Shown here piece after piece: positions 46,189 through 58,079 of a DNA stretch of 64,000 bases. Each line of letters starts with the position of its first letter. Within the stretch, counting starts at the first letter, position 1. This DNA is from Nitrobacter winogradskyi. GTDB lineage: Bacteria > Pseudomonadota > Alphaproteobacteria > Rhizobiales > Xanthobacteraceae. Both the position numbers and the translations under genes were made by a program. The stretch covers positions 1 through 64,000 of the forward strand of contig NZ_BJNF01000057.1 in NCBI RefSeq assembly GCF_006539545.1. Direction: 5' to 3'. The notes beneath the pieces were generated by a model. That model saw only the letters and a list, made by a program, of their open reading frames with translations, was not told the DNA's origin and did not search any database.

Positions 46189-46608
46189 CGCCGTTCTCCA
46201 ATTGTCCCGTCCCGATTGCTAGCCCAAACCGGCGATAACCCAAACAGGCGTTCCACTTCAAATCCCCGCCCCTCTATCCAGCCGTGGCAGGCGTTCAGGC
46301 AACCTACACTCCCCTCGCCGCGCCGAGAGGCCGAACGCCAGGTTATCCACGATCGAATGCGCCATATATTATGTTCTTTATTCGTTCTCAACAATAGCAG
46401 GGCGGAGATTTGCTCAGGGTCTCGCCACCCGGGGGGCCCAATTTTCCGGCCGGGGAGTGCAGAAGGCGAGCCGATTTGAACTAACGTGTTGCATTTGAGA
46501 GACGGCATTTTGTCGCGCCGGAGCGTATAAGTGATTCACAGAATTCGGGGTGAATACCAGCGCTCGTGCTTTAGCGATTGAAATTAAAGCAAAATCAGGG
46601 GGATCGAA
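46189..46608. other. Divergent region between ssb and the porin-like gene
   Basis: This contains the LexA box for ssb and the promoter of the Omp25-like gene. I see no ORF with family features or RNA gene in it. Confidence 0.4.
46373..46387. promoter_or_regulatory. LexA (SOS) box of ssb
   Basis: GTTC-N7-GTTC with an AT-rich spacer matches the alphaproteobacterial LexA consensus exactly. It lies 185 bases upstream of the ssb start. Confidence 0.75.
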
Positions 46609-47382
46609 ATGAACAAGCTACTGATCGGAGCCGTCAGCGCTCTCGCTATTGGCCTTGGCGCCGCGCCAGCCGTTGCGGCCGACCTTGCCCCGCGCCCCTA
46701 TACGAAGGCTCCCCCTCCGATGCTGCCCGCGATTTACGACTGGAGCGGGTTCTATATCGGTGCGAACGGCGGCTGGGGATCGAGCCGGAACTGCTGGGAC
46801 TTCACGACGCCCGCGGGTGTCGTCGTGTCGCGTGAGGGTTGCCACGACGCAACCGGCGGCACGGCCGGTGGCCAGATCGGTTATCGCTGGCAGGCGACCA
46901 ACTGGGTGTTCGGCCTCGAGGCTCAGGGCAACTGGGCTGATCTGAGCGGCCGCAATGTCAGCCTCGCCTTCCCGGCCTTCACCAACAACAGCAATCTGAA
47001 TGCGTTCGGCCTGTTTACCGGTCAGGTCGGTTATGCCTGGGATGCCACCTTGCTCTACGTGAAGGGCGGCGCCGCCGTGACCTCCAACCGATATCGGAGC
47101 CTTGTTACCGCAACCGGCGTCCAGGCAACCGACAGCGTCAACAACAACCGCTGGGGTGCGGTCGTGGGCGTTGGCCTGGAGTATGGGTTCGCGCCGAACT
47201 GGTCGCTCGCCTTCGAGTACGATCACATCTTCATGGGCAACAGCAGGCACACCTTCACCAACAATGGCGTTGCGGGAGTGGCCGGTACGCTGTTTGGAAC
47301 GGACAACATCAGCCAGGATGTGGACATCGTTACCGCGCGCATCAATTACCGTTGGGGTGGCCCCGCCATCGCGCGGTACTGA
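46609..47382 (+). CDS. Outer-membrane beta-barrel protein, Omp25/RopB-like
   Basis: A 257-residue outer-membrane protein starting at ATG 46609 with GGGGGATCG upstream. The signal peptide ends at AVAADLAPRPYTKAPPPM, which is the typical start of this alphaproteobacterial porin-like family. Aromatic and glycine-rich beta strands follow (YDWSGFYIGANGGWG, QIGYRWQATNWVFGLEAQGN, FTGQVGYAWDATLLYVKGGA), and the protein ends with the classical aromatic C-terminal strand (ITARINYRWGGP... ARY, here RINYRWGG and a terminal Y). It lies between ssb and uvrA, and a terminator follows. Confidence 0.92.
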   Translation: MNKLLIGAVSALAIGLGAAPAVAADLAPRPYTKAPPPMLPAIYDWSGFYIGANGGWGSSRNCWDFTTPAGVVVSREGCHDATGGTAGGQIGYRWQATNWVFGLEAQGNWADLSGRNVSLAFPAFTNNSNLNAFGLFTGQVGYAWDATLLYVKGGAAVTSNRYRSLVTATGVQATDSVNNNRWGAVVGVGLEYGFAPNWSLAFEYDHIFMGNSRHTFTNNGVAGVAGTLFGTDNISQDVDIVTARINYRWGGPAIARY

Positions 47383-47416
47383 TCGCGCCTGATCAGATTT
47401 CCCTGGTAAACTCTTT

Positions 47417-47446
47417 AAGGCCGGCTTTTGCCGGCCTTTTTTTGTT
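47417..47446 (+). terminator. Rho-independent terminator of the barrel gene
   Basis: Arms aaggccggc and gccggcctt enclose a short loop and are followed by seven T. Confidence 0.85.
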
Positions 47447-47532
47447 TGCACCGGGATCGGTGCGTATTCGCAAGAATCGCCAAAGCGGGCAGCTATGAAA
47501 GTGTTGCCGGGCTTTCCTTGCGATGCAATCGT

Positions 47533-47640
47533 CTACAGCCTTTCCGGTTCTGATAGAATCAGAAGCTGGCTCTATGGTTTTGATTTGGCGCGTTTTCTTC
47601 ACGCGAACCGGTGTCCGCTTCGCTTGAAAACGCTCTATGA
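47533..47640 (+). repeat. Dispersed palindromic repeat, family A short subtype
   Basis: It contains the ordered blocks tctgatagaatcagaa (hairpin), ggcgcgttttcttcacgcga, accggtgtcc and cgcttgaaaacgctcta. It matches the reverse complement of 52024-52133 at nearly every position. Confidence 0.85.
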
Positions 47641-47669
47641 TCGTTGCCGCCCTCTGGAAATCTCCCGCT

Positions 47670-47684
47670 GTTCTATCTACGTTC
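47670..47684. promoter_or_regulatory. LexA (SOS) box of uvrA
   Basis: GTTC TATCTAC GTTC matches GTTC-N7-GTTC exactly. It lies 108 bases upstream of the uvrA start codon. Confidence 0.75.
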
Positions 47685-47791
47685 CACGGACTGCCACAAC
47701 GGATTGCCACGAACGGCGTCGCTCCGGGGGTTTCGACCGGCGCGGCGCGCCCAAGCGCGGCGCGGTTCTTACGCCTGGATAAAGCCCTGTC

Positions 47792-50773
<2,982 letters not shown>

Positions 50774-50996
50774 CGCACGGTCACGCAATCTTGTGAACGA
50801 TGAACCTATAAATGAAGATTTTCACCCAAGCATTTTGTTCAAAAAGAATTTTTAGAAAAATATTCTGCTGAAGCGCATGCGCGCGCCCGGGATGGAACAT
50901 GTCTGCGGGTAAGGTTGCGGAACTCACCCTTTGTCGCCACGTTTGGTTGGTTGAGCGAAGCCTTCGATTGGATTACCTGAACATGGAGTTACCAAT
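50774..50996. other. AT-rich intergenic region upstream of the BA14K gene
   Basis: A 223-base segment, more AT-rich than the surrounding coding DNA, between uvrA and the next gene. It probably holds the promoter for that gene; no ORF of note is seen. Confidence 0.3.
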
Positions 50997-51635
50997 ATGT
51001 TCCGTTTCAAATCCGTTCTAGCGGCGACCGTCATCGCGCTAGCTCCGTTAATTGTGACGTCGTCTCCAAGTGAAGCCCAAAGGGGATTCGGCCGCATGGG
51101 CGGTATGGGCATGGGTGGTATGGGCATGGGGATGGGCGGCGGCCGGTTCATGGGCATGGGGATGGGCGGCGGTTGGCGAGGCGGCGGGATGCGCATGGGT
51201 GGACCTCGCATGGGCTTCGCCGGTCGCGGTTGGGGCGGACATCGCATGGGCTTCGCTGGACGCGGCTGGGGCGCGCATCGCATCGGCTGGGCCGGTCGCG
51301 GGTGGCGCCGCGGTTGGGGCGGCGGCTGGGGCGGTGGATTCTACCCCGGTTTTATTGGCGGAGGTCTGTTGGGCGCAGGAATGTGGGGTGGAGGTTTGTG
51401 GGGCAGCCCGTGGGGTTGGGGCGGCGGATGGGGTTGGGGCGGATCGCCCTTCTATTCCGATTATTACGGGTATGATGACGGGTATTATGACGACGGCGCG
51501 GCTGTCGCTCCAACCGTCGTTCGATCCAATGGCGGCGATATCACCTACTGCCAGCGGCGGTTCAGATCATACGATGTGCGTTCCGGAACCTATCTGGGCC
51601 GCGACGGCAGACGTCATCCCTGCCCAAGTCGCTAA
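50997..51635 (+). CDS. BA14K-family protein with glycine/tryptophan/methionine-rich repeats
   Basis: A 212-residue exported protein. The signal peptide (LAATVIALAPLIVTSSPSEAQ) is followed by a very low-complexity region of about 110 residues made of Gly, Met, Trp and Arg repeats (GMGMGGMGMGMGGG, RGWGGHRMGFAGRGWGAHR). The C terminus ITYCQRRFRSYDVRSGTYLG plus RDGRRHPCP is the BA14K motif known from a Brucella immunoreactive protein. The repeat region may form glycine loops in the periplasm or on the surface. It is followed by a terminator at 51681-51710. Confidence 0.82.
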   Translation: MFRFKSVLAATVIALAPLIVTSSPSEAQRGFGRMGGMGMGGMGMGMGGGRFMGMGMGGGWRGGGMRMGGPRMGFAGRGWGGHRMGFAGRGWGAHRIGWAGRGWRRGWGGGWGGGFYPGFIGGGLLGAGMWGGGLWGSPWGWGGGWGWGGSPFYSDYYGYDDGYYDDGAAVAPTVVRSNGGDITYCQRRFRSYDVRSGTYLGRDGRRHPCPSR

Positions 51636-52023
51636 TAATACCAAGACGCTACCAACACTTGCCGATTAGGCCTTAATCCCGGAGCGGTGCGAAACCACCG
51701 CTCCTTTTCTTTTGCTTTTCTTCGATCGCCGCTGCGCGCCGAGTCGCTGCCTTTGGCAACCCTTCGCCTGCATTAAACAACTGCCTTGTGAACAGCGGGC
51801 GAAATTCATTTCGGGGAGGCGACTTCAAGGATTTGCCGTTGGGAATCCCCGGAGACTCACTGATACTTGAAGCAATTCAGGCCAAATTCGATGCTTGGCC
51901 TCTCCCTTTCCACCATATTTAGTGTTTGATTCACAGGTTCTCACTAGTCCTTGACGCATGCAAGGGAGTCGCCCTAGCTTCGATCCTGTCAGGCGCGAGT
52001 GTTTTCGGGTTCCCGCCGGACGC
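51636..52023. other. Intergenic region upstream of nrdJ, upper half
   Basis: Between the BA14K gene and the repeat at 52024 there is a terminator and then about 310 bases with no ORF or RNA I can support. Part of it may be the nrdJ promoter region; no clear NrdR box was recognised. Confidence 0.35.
51681..51710 (+). terminator. Rho-independent terminator of the BA14K gene
   Basis: Arms ggagcggt and accgctcc with an 8-base loop are followed by a T-rich tract. Confidence 0.75.
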
Positions 52024-52133
52024 TCCTAGGAGCGTTTTCAAGCGAAGTGGACACCGGTTCGCGTGAAGAAAACGCGTCAAATCAAAATCATGGAGCCCGC
52101 TTCTGATTCAATCAGAAGCGGAAAGGCTCTGGA
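52024..52133 (-). repeat. Dispersed palindromic repeat, family A short subtype
   Basis: The reverse complement of this segment matches 47533-47640 nearly base for base, including the hairpin cttctgattgaatcagaag. A perfect 14-base palindrome, cgctcctaggagcg, marks its outer edge at 52021-52034. Confidence 0.85.
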
Positions 52134-52188
52134 GATCAAGATCGGGCTACTCCATCCGCCGGTAGAGGCAGCGGCTGGTGAACGATAT

Positions 52189-52337
52189 TGCCCCGGGGGG
52201 CTTGGGGCATCAGGAGTACGGAGAGCCGGATCAAAACCGGTTCAAATTGGGGATGCGAGGCGTTGAGTCCGAGTCCGCCTCGCGGGCTTGAGGTCCGGTG
52301 AAACCTGACTGGACAGGTTTGGCCGGCCGGCCAAACC
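52189..52337 (+). promoter_or_regulatory. Structured leader of nrdJ with mutually exclusive hairpins
   Basis: Several potential stems precede nrdJ: tgcccc/ggggca (52189-52209), gcgaggcg/cgcctcgc (52255-52283), AAACCTG/CAGGTTT (52301-52320) and a perfect 22-base palindrome at 52316-52337 that includes GGCCGGCC. The last two share the bases ggttt, so only one can form at a time, which is the geometry of an attenuator or switch. It lacks the conserved cobalamin B12 box. Confidence 0.35.
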
Positions 52338-52412
52338 GCGGGCGCTAGGTTCGCGAAGGGAAACCGCCGCTGCCGCACGAAGCGGTGACGGACAGTTACG
52401 GGGCACGAAACA

Positions 52413-55400
52413 ATGCGATTCGAACGGCGCTACACCACGGACGGCCATTCACCCTATGCCGGGATTGATTTCCGGCTGACCACGAGCGAGATTCGAAATC
52501 CGGACGGCTCGGTGGTGTTTCGCCTCGAAAATGTGGAAGTGCCGGAATTCTGGTCGCAGGTCGCTTCCGACGTACTGGCGCAGAAGTATTTCCGGAAAGC
52601 TGGCGTCGCGGCGCGCTTGAAGAAAGTCGAGGAGGAAACAGTCCCTTCGTGGCTGTGGCGTTCGATCCCCGATACCGAGGCGCTCGCCGCCCTCCCCGAG
52701 AACGAACGCATCGTCGGGGAAACCTCGGCGAAGCAGGTCTTCGACCGGCTGGCCGGCTGCTGGACCTATTGGGGCTGGAAAGGCGGCTACTTCACCTCTG
52801 AAGACGACGCGCGGGCTTTCAGCGACGAACTGCGCTACATGCTGGCGCGCCAGATGGTGGCGCCGAACTCGCCGCAGTGGTTCAACACCGGCCTGCACTG
52901 GGCCTATGGCATCGACGGCCCCGGCCAGGGCCACTACTACGTCGACTTCCAGACCGGCAAGATGATCAGGTCGAAGTCGTCCTATGAACATCCGCAGCCG
53001 CACGCCTGTTTCATCCAGGGCATCGAGGACGACCTCGTCAATGAAGGCGGCATCATGGATCTGTGGGTGCGCGAGGCGCGCCTGTTCAAATACGGCTCCG
53101 GCACCGGCTCCAACTTCTCGCGGTTACGTGGCGAAGGCGAGCGCCTCTCGGGCGGCGGCCGCTCCTCAGGCCTGATGAGCTTCCTCAAGATCGGCGACCG
53201 CGCGGCTGGGGCCATCAAGAGCGGCGGCACCACGCGCCGCGCCGCCAAGATGGTGGTGGTCGATGCCGATCACCCTGATATCGAGCAGTATATCGACTGG
53301 AAGGTGAAGGAGGAGCAGAAGGTCGCCGCCCTCGTCACCGGCTCCAGGATCAACCAGAAGCACCTCAAGGCGGTGATGCGCGCCTGCGTCAACTGCGAGG
53401 GCTCGGGCGACGACTGCTTCTTGCCGGAAAAGAACCCGGCGCTGCGCCGTGAGATCAAGCTCGCCCGCCGCGCCCAGGTGCCTGACAACTACATCAAGCG
53501 TGTCATCCAGTTCGCCCGGCAGGGCTACAAGGAGATCGACTTCCCGGTCTACGATACCGACTGGGATTCCGAGGCGTATCTCACCGTCTCCGGCCAGAAC
53601 TCCAACAATTCGGTATCGCTGAAAGACGACTTCCTGCGCGCGGTCGAGACCGACGGCGACTGGAATCTGAAGGGACGCACGAACGGGAAGGTGACGAAGA
53701 CCCTCAAGGCGCGCGAGCTTTGGGAAAAGATCGGCTACGCCGCCTGGGCCTCGGCCGATCCCGGCCTGCACTTCAACACCACGATGAACGACTGGCACAC
53801 CTGCAAGGCGTCCGGCGACATCCGCGCGTCGAATCCATGCTCGGAATACATGTTCCTCGACGATACCGCCTGCAACCTCGCCTCCGCGAATCTGATCACG
53901 TTCTATGATACCGCCTCGAAGCAGTTCAACGTGGAGGCTTATGAACACACCGTTCGTCTCTGGACCGTCGTTCTGGAGATCTCGGTGCTGATGGCGCAGT
54001 TTCCGTCGAAGGCGATCGCCGCGCTTTCCTATGAATTCCGCACGCTCGGTCTCGGCTTCGCCAACATCGGCGGTCTCCTGATGACCATGGGCCTGTCCTA
54101 TGACTCGCGTGAAGGACGCGCGCTGTGCGGCGCGCTGACCGCGATCATGACCGGCATTGCCTACGGGACTTCCGCTGAAATGGCCGGCGAACTCGGCGCG
54201 TTCCCCGGCCACAAGAAAAACGCCGGCCATATGCTGCGCGTGATCCGCAATCACCGCCGCGCCGCGCACGGTCAGGCACACGGCTATGAGGCGCTCGCGG
54301 TCAACCCGGTGCCGCTGGACCACGCCTCCTGCCCGCAAGCGGACCTGATCGCCCACGCAACCAGGGCGTGGGATGACGCGCTCGCGCTCGGCGAGCAGCA
54401 CGGCTACCGCAATGCCCAGGTCACGGTGGTGGCGCCGACCGGCACCATCGGCCTGGTCATGGACTGCGACACCACCGGCATCGAGCCCGACTTCGCGCTG
54501 GTGAAGTTCAAGAAGCTCGCCGGCGGCGGCTACTGGAAGATCATCAATCGCGCGGTGCCGGAGGCGCTGCGCGCGCTTGGCTATCGCGAGAGCGAGATCG
54601 CCGAGATCGAGGCCTATGCGGTCGGCCACGGCTCGCTGTCCAACGCGCCGGGCATCAACGTCTCCACCTTGAAGGCCAAGGGGTTCACCGACGAGGCCAT
54701 CGCCAAGGTGGAAAAGGCGCTGCCCACCGCGTTCGACATCAAGTTCGCCTTCAATAAATGGACGTTCGGCGAGGACTTCATCCGTGACACGCTCGGGGTC
54801 GACGCCGACGCCCTCGCCTCGCCGGCCTTCGACCTGCTCGCCGCGATCGGCTTCAACAGGCGCGAAATCGAAGCCGCCAACGTGCACATCTGCGGCGCGA
54901 TGACGGTGGAAGGCGCGCCTCACCTCAGGGCCGAGCACTATCCGGTGTTCGACTGCGCCAACCCCTGCGGCAAGATCGGCAAGCGCTATCTCTCGGTCGA
55001 AAGCCACATCCGCATGATGGCGGCTTCGCAGCCCTTCATCTCGGGCGCGATCTCGAAAACCATCAACATGCCGAACGACGCCACGGTGGAAGACTGCAAG
55101 TCGGCCTATCTGCTGTCGTGGAAGCTCGCGCTGAAGGCCAACGCGCTCTACCGCGACGGATCGAAACTGTCCCAGCCGCTCAACTCGCAGCTCATCGCCG
55201 ATGATGACAGCGACGACGACGCGATCGAGGCGCTGATGGACAAGCCGATGGCCGCCCGAACCGCGCAGGTGGCGGAAAAGGTTGTTGAGAAGCTGGTGGA
55301 GCGCATTGTCGTGCTGCGCGAGCGCGAGAGGATGCCGGACCGCCGCAAGGGCTATACCCAGAAGGCCGTGGTCGGTGGCCACAAGGTCTATGTCCGCACC

Positions 55401-56237
55401 GGCGAATATGACGACGGCCGCCTGGGCGAGATCTTCATCGACATGCACAAGGAAGGCGCGGCGCTACGCTCCTTCATCAACAACTTCGCCATTGCGGTGT
55501 CGCTCGGCCTGCAATACGGCGTGCCGCTGGAGGAATATGTCGACGCCTTCACCTTCACCCGCTTCGAACCGGCGGGACCGGTGCAGGGCAACGACTCGAT
55601 CAAGTACGCGACTTCGATCCTCGACTACGTATTCCGAGAACTCGCCGTCAGCTATATGGGACGCTACGACCTCGCCCATGTCGATCCGTCGGAGACCGGC
55701 TTCGACGCGCTCGGCAAGGGCGTGGCCGAAGGCAAGACGCCGGAAGGCCAGCAGGCCACCCGCTATGTGTCGAAGGGCCTGACCCGCTCACGCACCGACA
55801 ACCTCGTCGTCATGCGCGGAGGGGTACCCTCCCCTGGAGGGGGAGGTTCGGCAAGCCCTGGCGTGCAAGAGCACGCCGCGGCGAGCCGGGGTGGGGTGAA
55901 TCTCGACAACAGCGCGCGTTCTTCTGCTCCCTCCGCCCTTGCGGGGGCCAACGTCACCGCCCTCTCCTCTTCGCGCGCCGGCGATACGCTCGAAGGCGCG
56001 GCCGCGCTGAAGCAGGACACCGGTCACGATCTCTCGCCGACCGAGCGGCTAGAGCAGCAGCAGAGAGGCAAGGTCGCCGCGCCGGCAATCGCACCGACCA
56101 AGGCCGAGCGCCGCGCCGAAGCGAAGGCAAAAGGCTATGAGGGCGAGATGTGCCCGGAGTGCGCTAACTTCACGCTGGTGCGCAATGGCACCTGCATGAA
56201 GTGCGACACGTGTGGAAGCACGACGGGATGTAGCTAA
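52413..56237 (+). CDS. nrdJ: Vitamin B12-dependent ribonucleoside-diphosphate reductase (class II)
   Basis: A class II ribonucleotide reductase that uses adenosylcobalamin to make deoxyribonucleotides with or without oxygen. The 1274 residues start at ATG 52413, preceded by ACGGGGC. The N-terminal domain is followed by the barrel with [20 protein letters not shown] (phosphate loop), the NPCSE active-site motif near residue 473 and CNLASANL with the thiyl-radical cysteine. The C-terminal half has an extra linker region, and the protein ends in a cysteine-rich tail ([18 protein letters not shown]... CGSTTGC) that re-reduces the active site. A palindromic repeat lies within the linker (55826-55898). 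Confidence 0.95.
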   Translation: MRFERRYTTDGHSPYAGIDFRLTTSEIRNPDGSVVFRLENVEVPEFWSQVASDVLAQKYFRKAGVAARLKKVEEETVPSWLWRSIPDTEALAALPENERIVGETSAKQVFDRLAGCWTYWGWKGGYFTSEDDARAFSDELRYMLARQMVAPNSPQWFNTGLHWAYGIDGPGQGHYYVDFQTGKMIRSKSSYEHPQPHACFIQGIEDDLVNEGGIMDLWVREARLFKYGSGTGSNFSRLRGEGERLSGGGRSSGLMSFLKIGDRAAGAIKSGGTTRRAAKMVVVDADHPDIEQYIDWKVKEEQKVAALVTGSRINQKHLKAVMRACVNCEGSGDDCFLPEKNPALRREIKLARRAQVPDNYIKRVIQFARQGYKEIDFPVYDTDWDSEAYLTVSGQNSNNSVSLKDDFLRAVETDGDWNLKGRTNGKVTKTLKARELWEKIGYAAWASADPGLHFNTTMNDWHTCKASGDIRASNPCSEYMFLDDTACNLASANLITFYDTASKQFNVEAYEHTVRLWTVVLEISVLMAQFPSKAIAALSYEFRTLGLGFANIGGLLMTMGLSYDSREGRALCGALTAIMTGIAYGTSAEMAGELGAFPGHKKNAGHMLRVIRNHRRAAHGQAHGYEALAVNPVPLDHASCPQADLIAHATRAWDDALALGEQHGYRNAQVTVVAPTGTIGLVMDCDTTGIEPDFALVKFKKLAGGGYWKIINRAVPEALRALGYRESEIAEIEAYAVGHGSLSNAPGINVSTLKAKGFTDEAIAKVEKALPTAFDIKFAFNKWTFGEDFIRDTLGVDADALASPAFDLLAAIGFNRREIEAANVHICGAMTVEGAPHLRAEHYPVFDCANPCGKIGKRYLSVESHIRMMAASQPFISGAISKTINMPNDATVEDCKSAYLLSWKLALKANALYRDGSKLSQPLNSQLIADDDSDDDAIEALMDKPMAARTAQVAEKVVEKLVERIVVLRERERMPDRRKGYTQKAVVGGHKVYVRTGEYDDGRLGEIFIDMHKEGAALRSFINNFAIAVSLGLQYGVPLEEYVDAFTFTRFEPAGPVQGNDSIKYATSILDYVFRELAVSYMGRYDLAHVDPSETGFDALGKGVAEGKTPEGQQATRYVSKGLTRSRTDNLVVMRGGVPSPGGGGSASPGVQEHAAASRGGVNLDNSARSSAPSALAGANVTALSSSRAGDTLEGAAALKQDTGHDLSPTERLEQQQRGKVAAPAIAPTKAERRAEAKAKGYEGEMCPECANFTLVRNGTCMKCDTCGSTTGCS
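55826..55898 (+). repeat. Palindromic repeat inserted in frame within nrdJ
   Basis: A 73-base element inside the coding region, with hairpin arms CCTCCCC/GGGGAGG around tgga and GGCGTGC/GCACGCC around aaga, and outer blocks ttcggcaagccc and gagccgggg. It encodes about 24 Gly/Pro/Ala/Ser-rich residues (approx. 1138-1162) in the linker before the C-terminal domain. It resembles the intergenic palindromes of Rhizobiales and keeps the frame open. Confidence 0.6.
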
Positions 56238-56323
56238 TTCACAACGGCGGCTTCGTTTTTGTCCAATAAACATGAAGCGGGAAGAAATTGTCCGTTCGTT
56301 TTACAAATTAGCTGGCGCTAAGC

Positions 56324-57262
56324 ATGGCCAAACGTCAGATCAACCGGCAAATCACGGCCTCTTTCCACTATTTGGTCAAGACCGTGAAGAATGAAGATAC
56401 TGAGGGAGAACCAACTGAGTTGCCGTTTACGTCCGCGGAATTCTCAAGAATCCTTAACCGAATTAAGGACGTCTCGCTGCTCGACGTCAAAGACGAAAAT
56501 ATCATCGCGAACATCAAACTAGGCCACGAACTGCCGTTCACCTATCACGAGATTGTCGACAATCACTTGCATTTCGGAGAATTCGAAGGCGCGTACTACG
56601 GGCAAGAATATCGCAACAATCGACTAGGAGTGATTGCTGCGGACAGCTTAAACTTGCGAAGGTTCAATTACCTGACGACTCGGTTGAGCGACGGTAGAAT
56701 TCTGATCGGTGTTACATACAATGGACAATTCGGAGACTACGAAGGCATAAGACAATGCTTTACACATCTCCTTCAATCCAACGGCACAGTCACGTCTAAA
56801 ACAATCAAAAGCGTTTCAGACGAAATCGGTGCTGGCGTGCCTGTTGAGGTAAAACTAACATTTCGAACCGCTAGCGCGCGACCAGAGCGTCGAGGTCTTT
56901 TTGCACGATCAGGTGTCATTGCGATCAGATCAACAGAGTATGGTGATGGATTTGGCGAAGAAGTCGCCAGGATGGCGCGAAGCGCGAAGGGTGGGATTAA
57001 AGACAGAAAGCGCTCAATTGCCGATCTGGTGAAAGCTAGCTCCATGATTGAGTTAGAGGATGACGATATTGTCGCCGTCACTGCGCTCGTAAGAGAGCAA
57101 GGCAGGACGAGAACTATTTACTTTCTCGGTGAGAATAACTTTTCAACGAAGTATCCTCTGAAGGTTAGCGTATCAGCGAATGGAACAGCCAATCGTACCG
57201 AAGTTCGAAGCGAACTTATCAATCTCATGCGAAGCAAAATCATTCCGATGATAAGCGGATAG
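56324..57262 (+). CDS. Hypothetical soluble protein of an AT-rich two-gene island
   Basis: A 312-residue soluble protein that I cannot assign to a family. It has no signal peptide or membrane segment. It begins MAKRQINRQITASFHYLVK and shows conserved-looking blocks (AYYGQEYRNNRLGVIAADS, RRFNYLTTRLSDGRILIGV, RTASARPERRGLF, SMIELEDDDIVAVTALVREQ). Its coding DNA is clearly more A/T-rich than nrdJ (one sampled line of the next gene is about 37% GC). It stops 2 bases before the next gene, so the two are translationally coupled. The Shine-Dalgarno is weak. The start could be off by a few codons, as an out-of-frame ORF overlaps the upstream region. Confidence 0.7.
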   Translation: MAKRQINRQITASFHYLVKTVKNEDTEGEPTELPFTSAEFSRILNRIKDVSLLDVKDENIIANIKLGHELPFTYHEIVDNHLHFGEFEGAYYGQEYRNNRLGVIAADSLNLRRFNYLTTRLSDGRILIGVTYNGQFGDYEGIRQCFTHLLQSNGTVTSKTIKSVSDEIGAGVPVEVKLTFRTASARPERRGLFARSGVIAIRSTEYGDGFGEEVARMARSAKGGIKDRKRSIADLVKASSMIELEDDDIVAVTALVREQGRTRTIYFLGENNFSTKYPLKVSVSANGTANRTEVRSELINLMRSKIIPMISG

Positions 57263-57264
57263 CG

Positions 57265-57858
57265 ATGAGATCTCTAATTGCTGCAAATTACGAAACCTAT
57301 CGCGACTTGCGGACTAGCGCTCGCGAAAATCATCTGGTCCGACTCGTCGGATCAGCACTTGTCAGTATATTCTTCGCTGTATTCTTTAACATTGCCACCA
57401 ACAGCGGAATAATTGTTACAGCATTGGCCGTTTTGACAGGTTTCATTTTTGCGGCCTTGTGCTCAGACCATTCTCTCGTCGATGCTAGATTGCCTGTACC
57501 CAAGGATGAGCTTCAAGTTGCTGAGATCGTTAGACTTGGACATTTGGCTACTAACTTCCAATCTCGCTCTGCTTACTTCATTTTTCTTGCAATCTGCACG
57601 ATTGGCCTACTAGTTCTGATCAGCACTGCTGCACTACCCGAACAAGATCGCCTGATCCCCGCCAGCACATTCGCTTTCCTCGATTCCTATTCGCTCAACG
57701 AATGCCTTCCAACATTCTTCCGCACATTGCGAGTGTTCTTGGCCAGCTTCGCAGCATTCATGTCCTTAGAGTGTGTCTATACATTTTACCGTTTGTCAGA
57801 GACGACGTTGGCAATAGTCTATGCTCGTAGAATCTATCTGAGATCGGAACGTTTGTAA
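57265..57858 (+). CDS. Hypothetical four-helix membrane protein of the AT-rich island
   Basis: A 197-residue polytopic protein with four predicted transmembrane segments (about residues 26-44, 47-66, 103-123 and 155-175) and short soluble termini; the first 22 residues are an amphipathic cytosolic N terminus. A 35-residue soluble loop follows TM2 (CSDHSLVDARLPVPKDELQ). I recognise no family. It is the second gene of the pair and likely the membrane partner of the upstream protein. The pairing of a soluble protein with a tetraspan protein resembles the composition of some phage-defence systems, but sequence similarity has not been shown. AT-rich like its partner. Confidence 0.7.
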   Translation: MRSLIAANYETYRDLRTSARENHLVRLVGSALVSIFFAVFFNIATNSGIIVTALAVLTGFIFAALCSDHSLVDARLPVPKDELQVAEIVRLGHLATNFQSRSAYFIFLAICTIGLLVLISTAALPEQDRLIPASTFAFLDSYSLNECLPTFFRTLRVFLASFAAFMSLECVYTFYRLSETTLAIVYARRIYLRSERL

Positions 57859-58079
57859 TACGCTAACGGTAGCTCGTAGAGCGGAGCAGCGCAACGTAGT
57901 CCGCCGCACCTCTCCCTCGATAGTGTGATAGAGGTTAGGTTACAGCCTTCGGCTATGGAACCACTGCCTCCTTGGCAATGGATCTAGACAGAATCGCTCA
58001 CGCCTGTTCAAAGACGAAGCTGCGCCGCCCAAGATGAGTTCCCTCACACTTCCAGCAAGCTCATCACGTGCCGAATCCG
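57859..58079. other. Intergenic region after the AT-rich island
   Basis: A 221-base stretch with normal GC. It contains a short run gcggagcagcgcaacgtagt that resembles widespread alphaproteobacterial intergenic repeat sequence. I see no gene, and no attachment-site-like duplication that matches the left border of the island. Confidence 0.35.

Larger units (their letters stand above)
47447..47791. other. Region between the barrel gene and uvrA
   Basis: This 345-base stretch holds a family A repeat (47533-47640) and the LexA box of uvrA (47670-47684). No coding region is evident. Confidence 0.5.

Noticed and set aside
52141-52412. Possible cobalamin riboswitch before nrdJ
   Set aside because: A CCGGTGAAA-like fragment is present, but the conserved B12 box and the rest of the core are missing, so the structured leader is reported without naming a class.
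53166-55448. Long minus-strand open frame of about 760 codons opposite nrdJ
   Set aside because: It is a shadow of a high-GC gene: it has no family features, and nrdJ is certain on the other strand.
56324-57858. Assignment of the AT-rich pair to Kiwa
   Set aside because: The composition is similar, but gene order is reversed and I cannot see sequence similarity to KwaA or KwaB.
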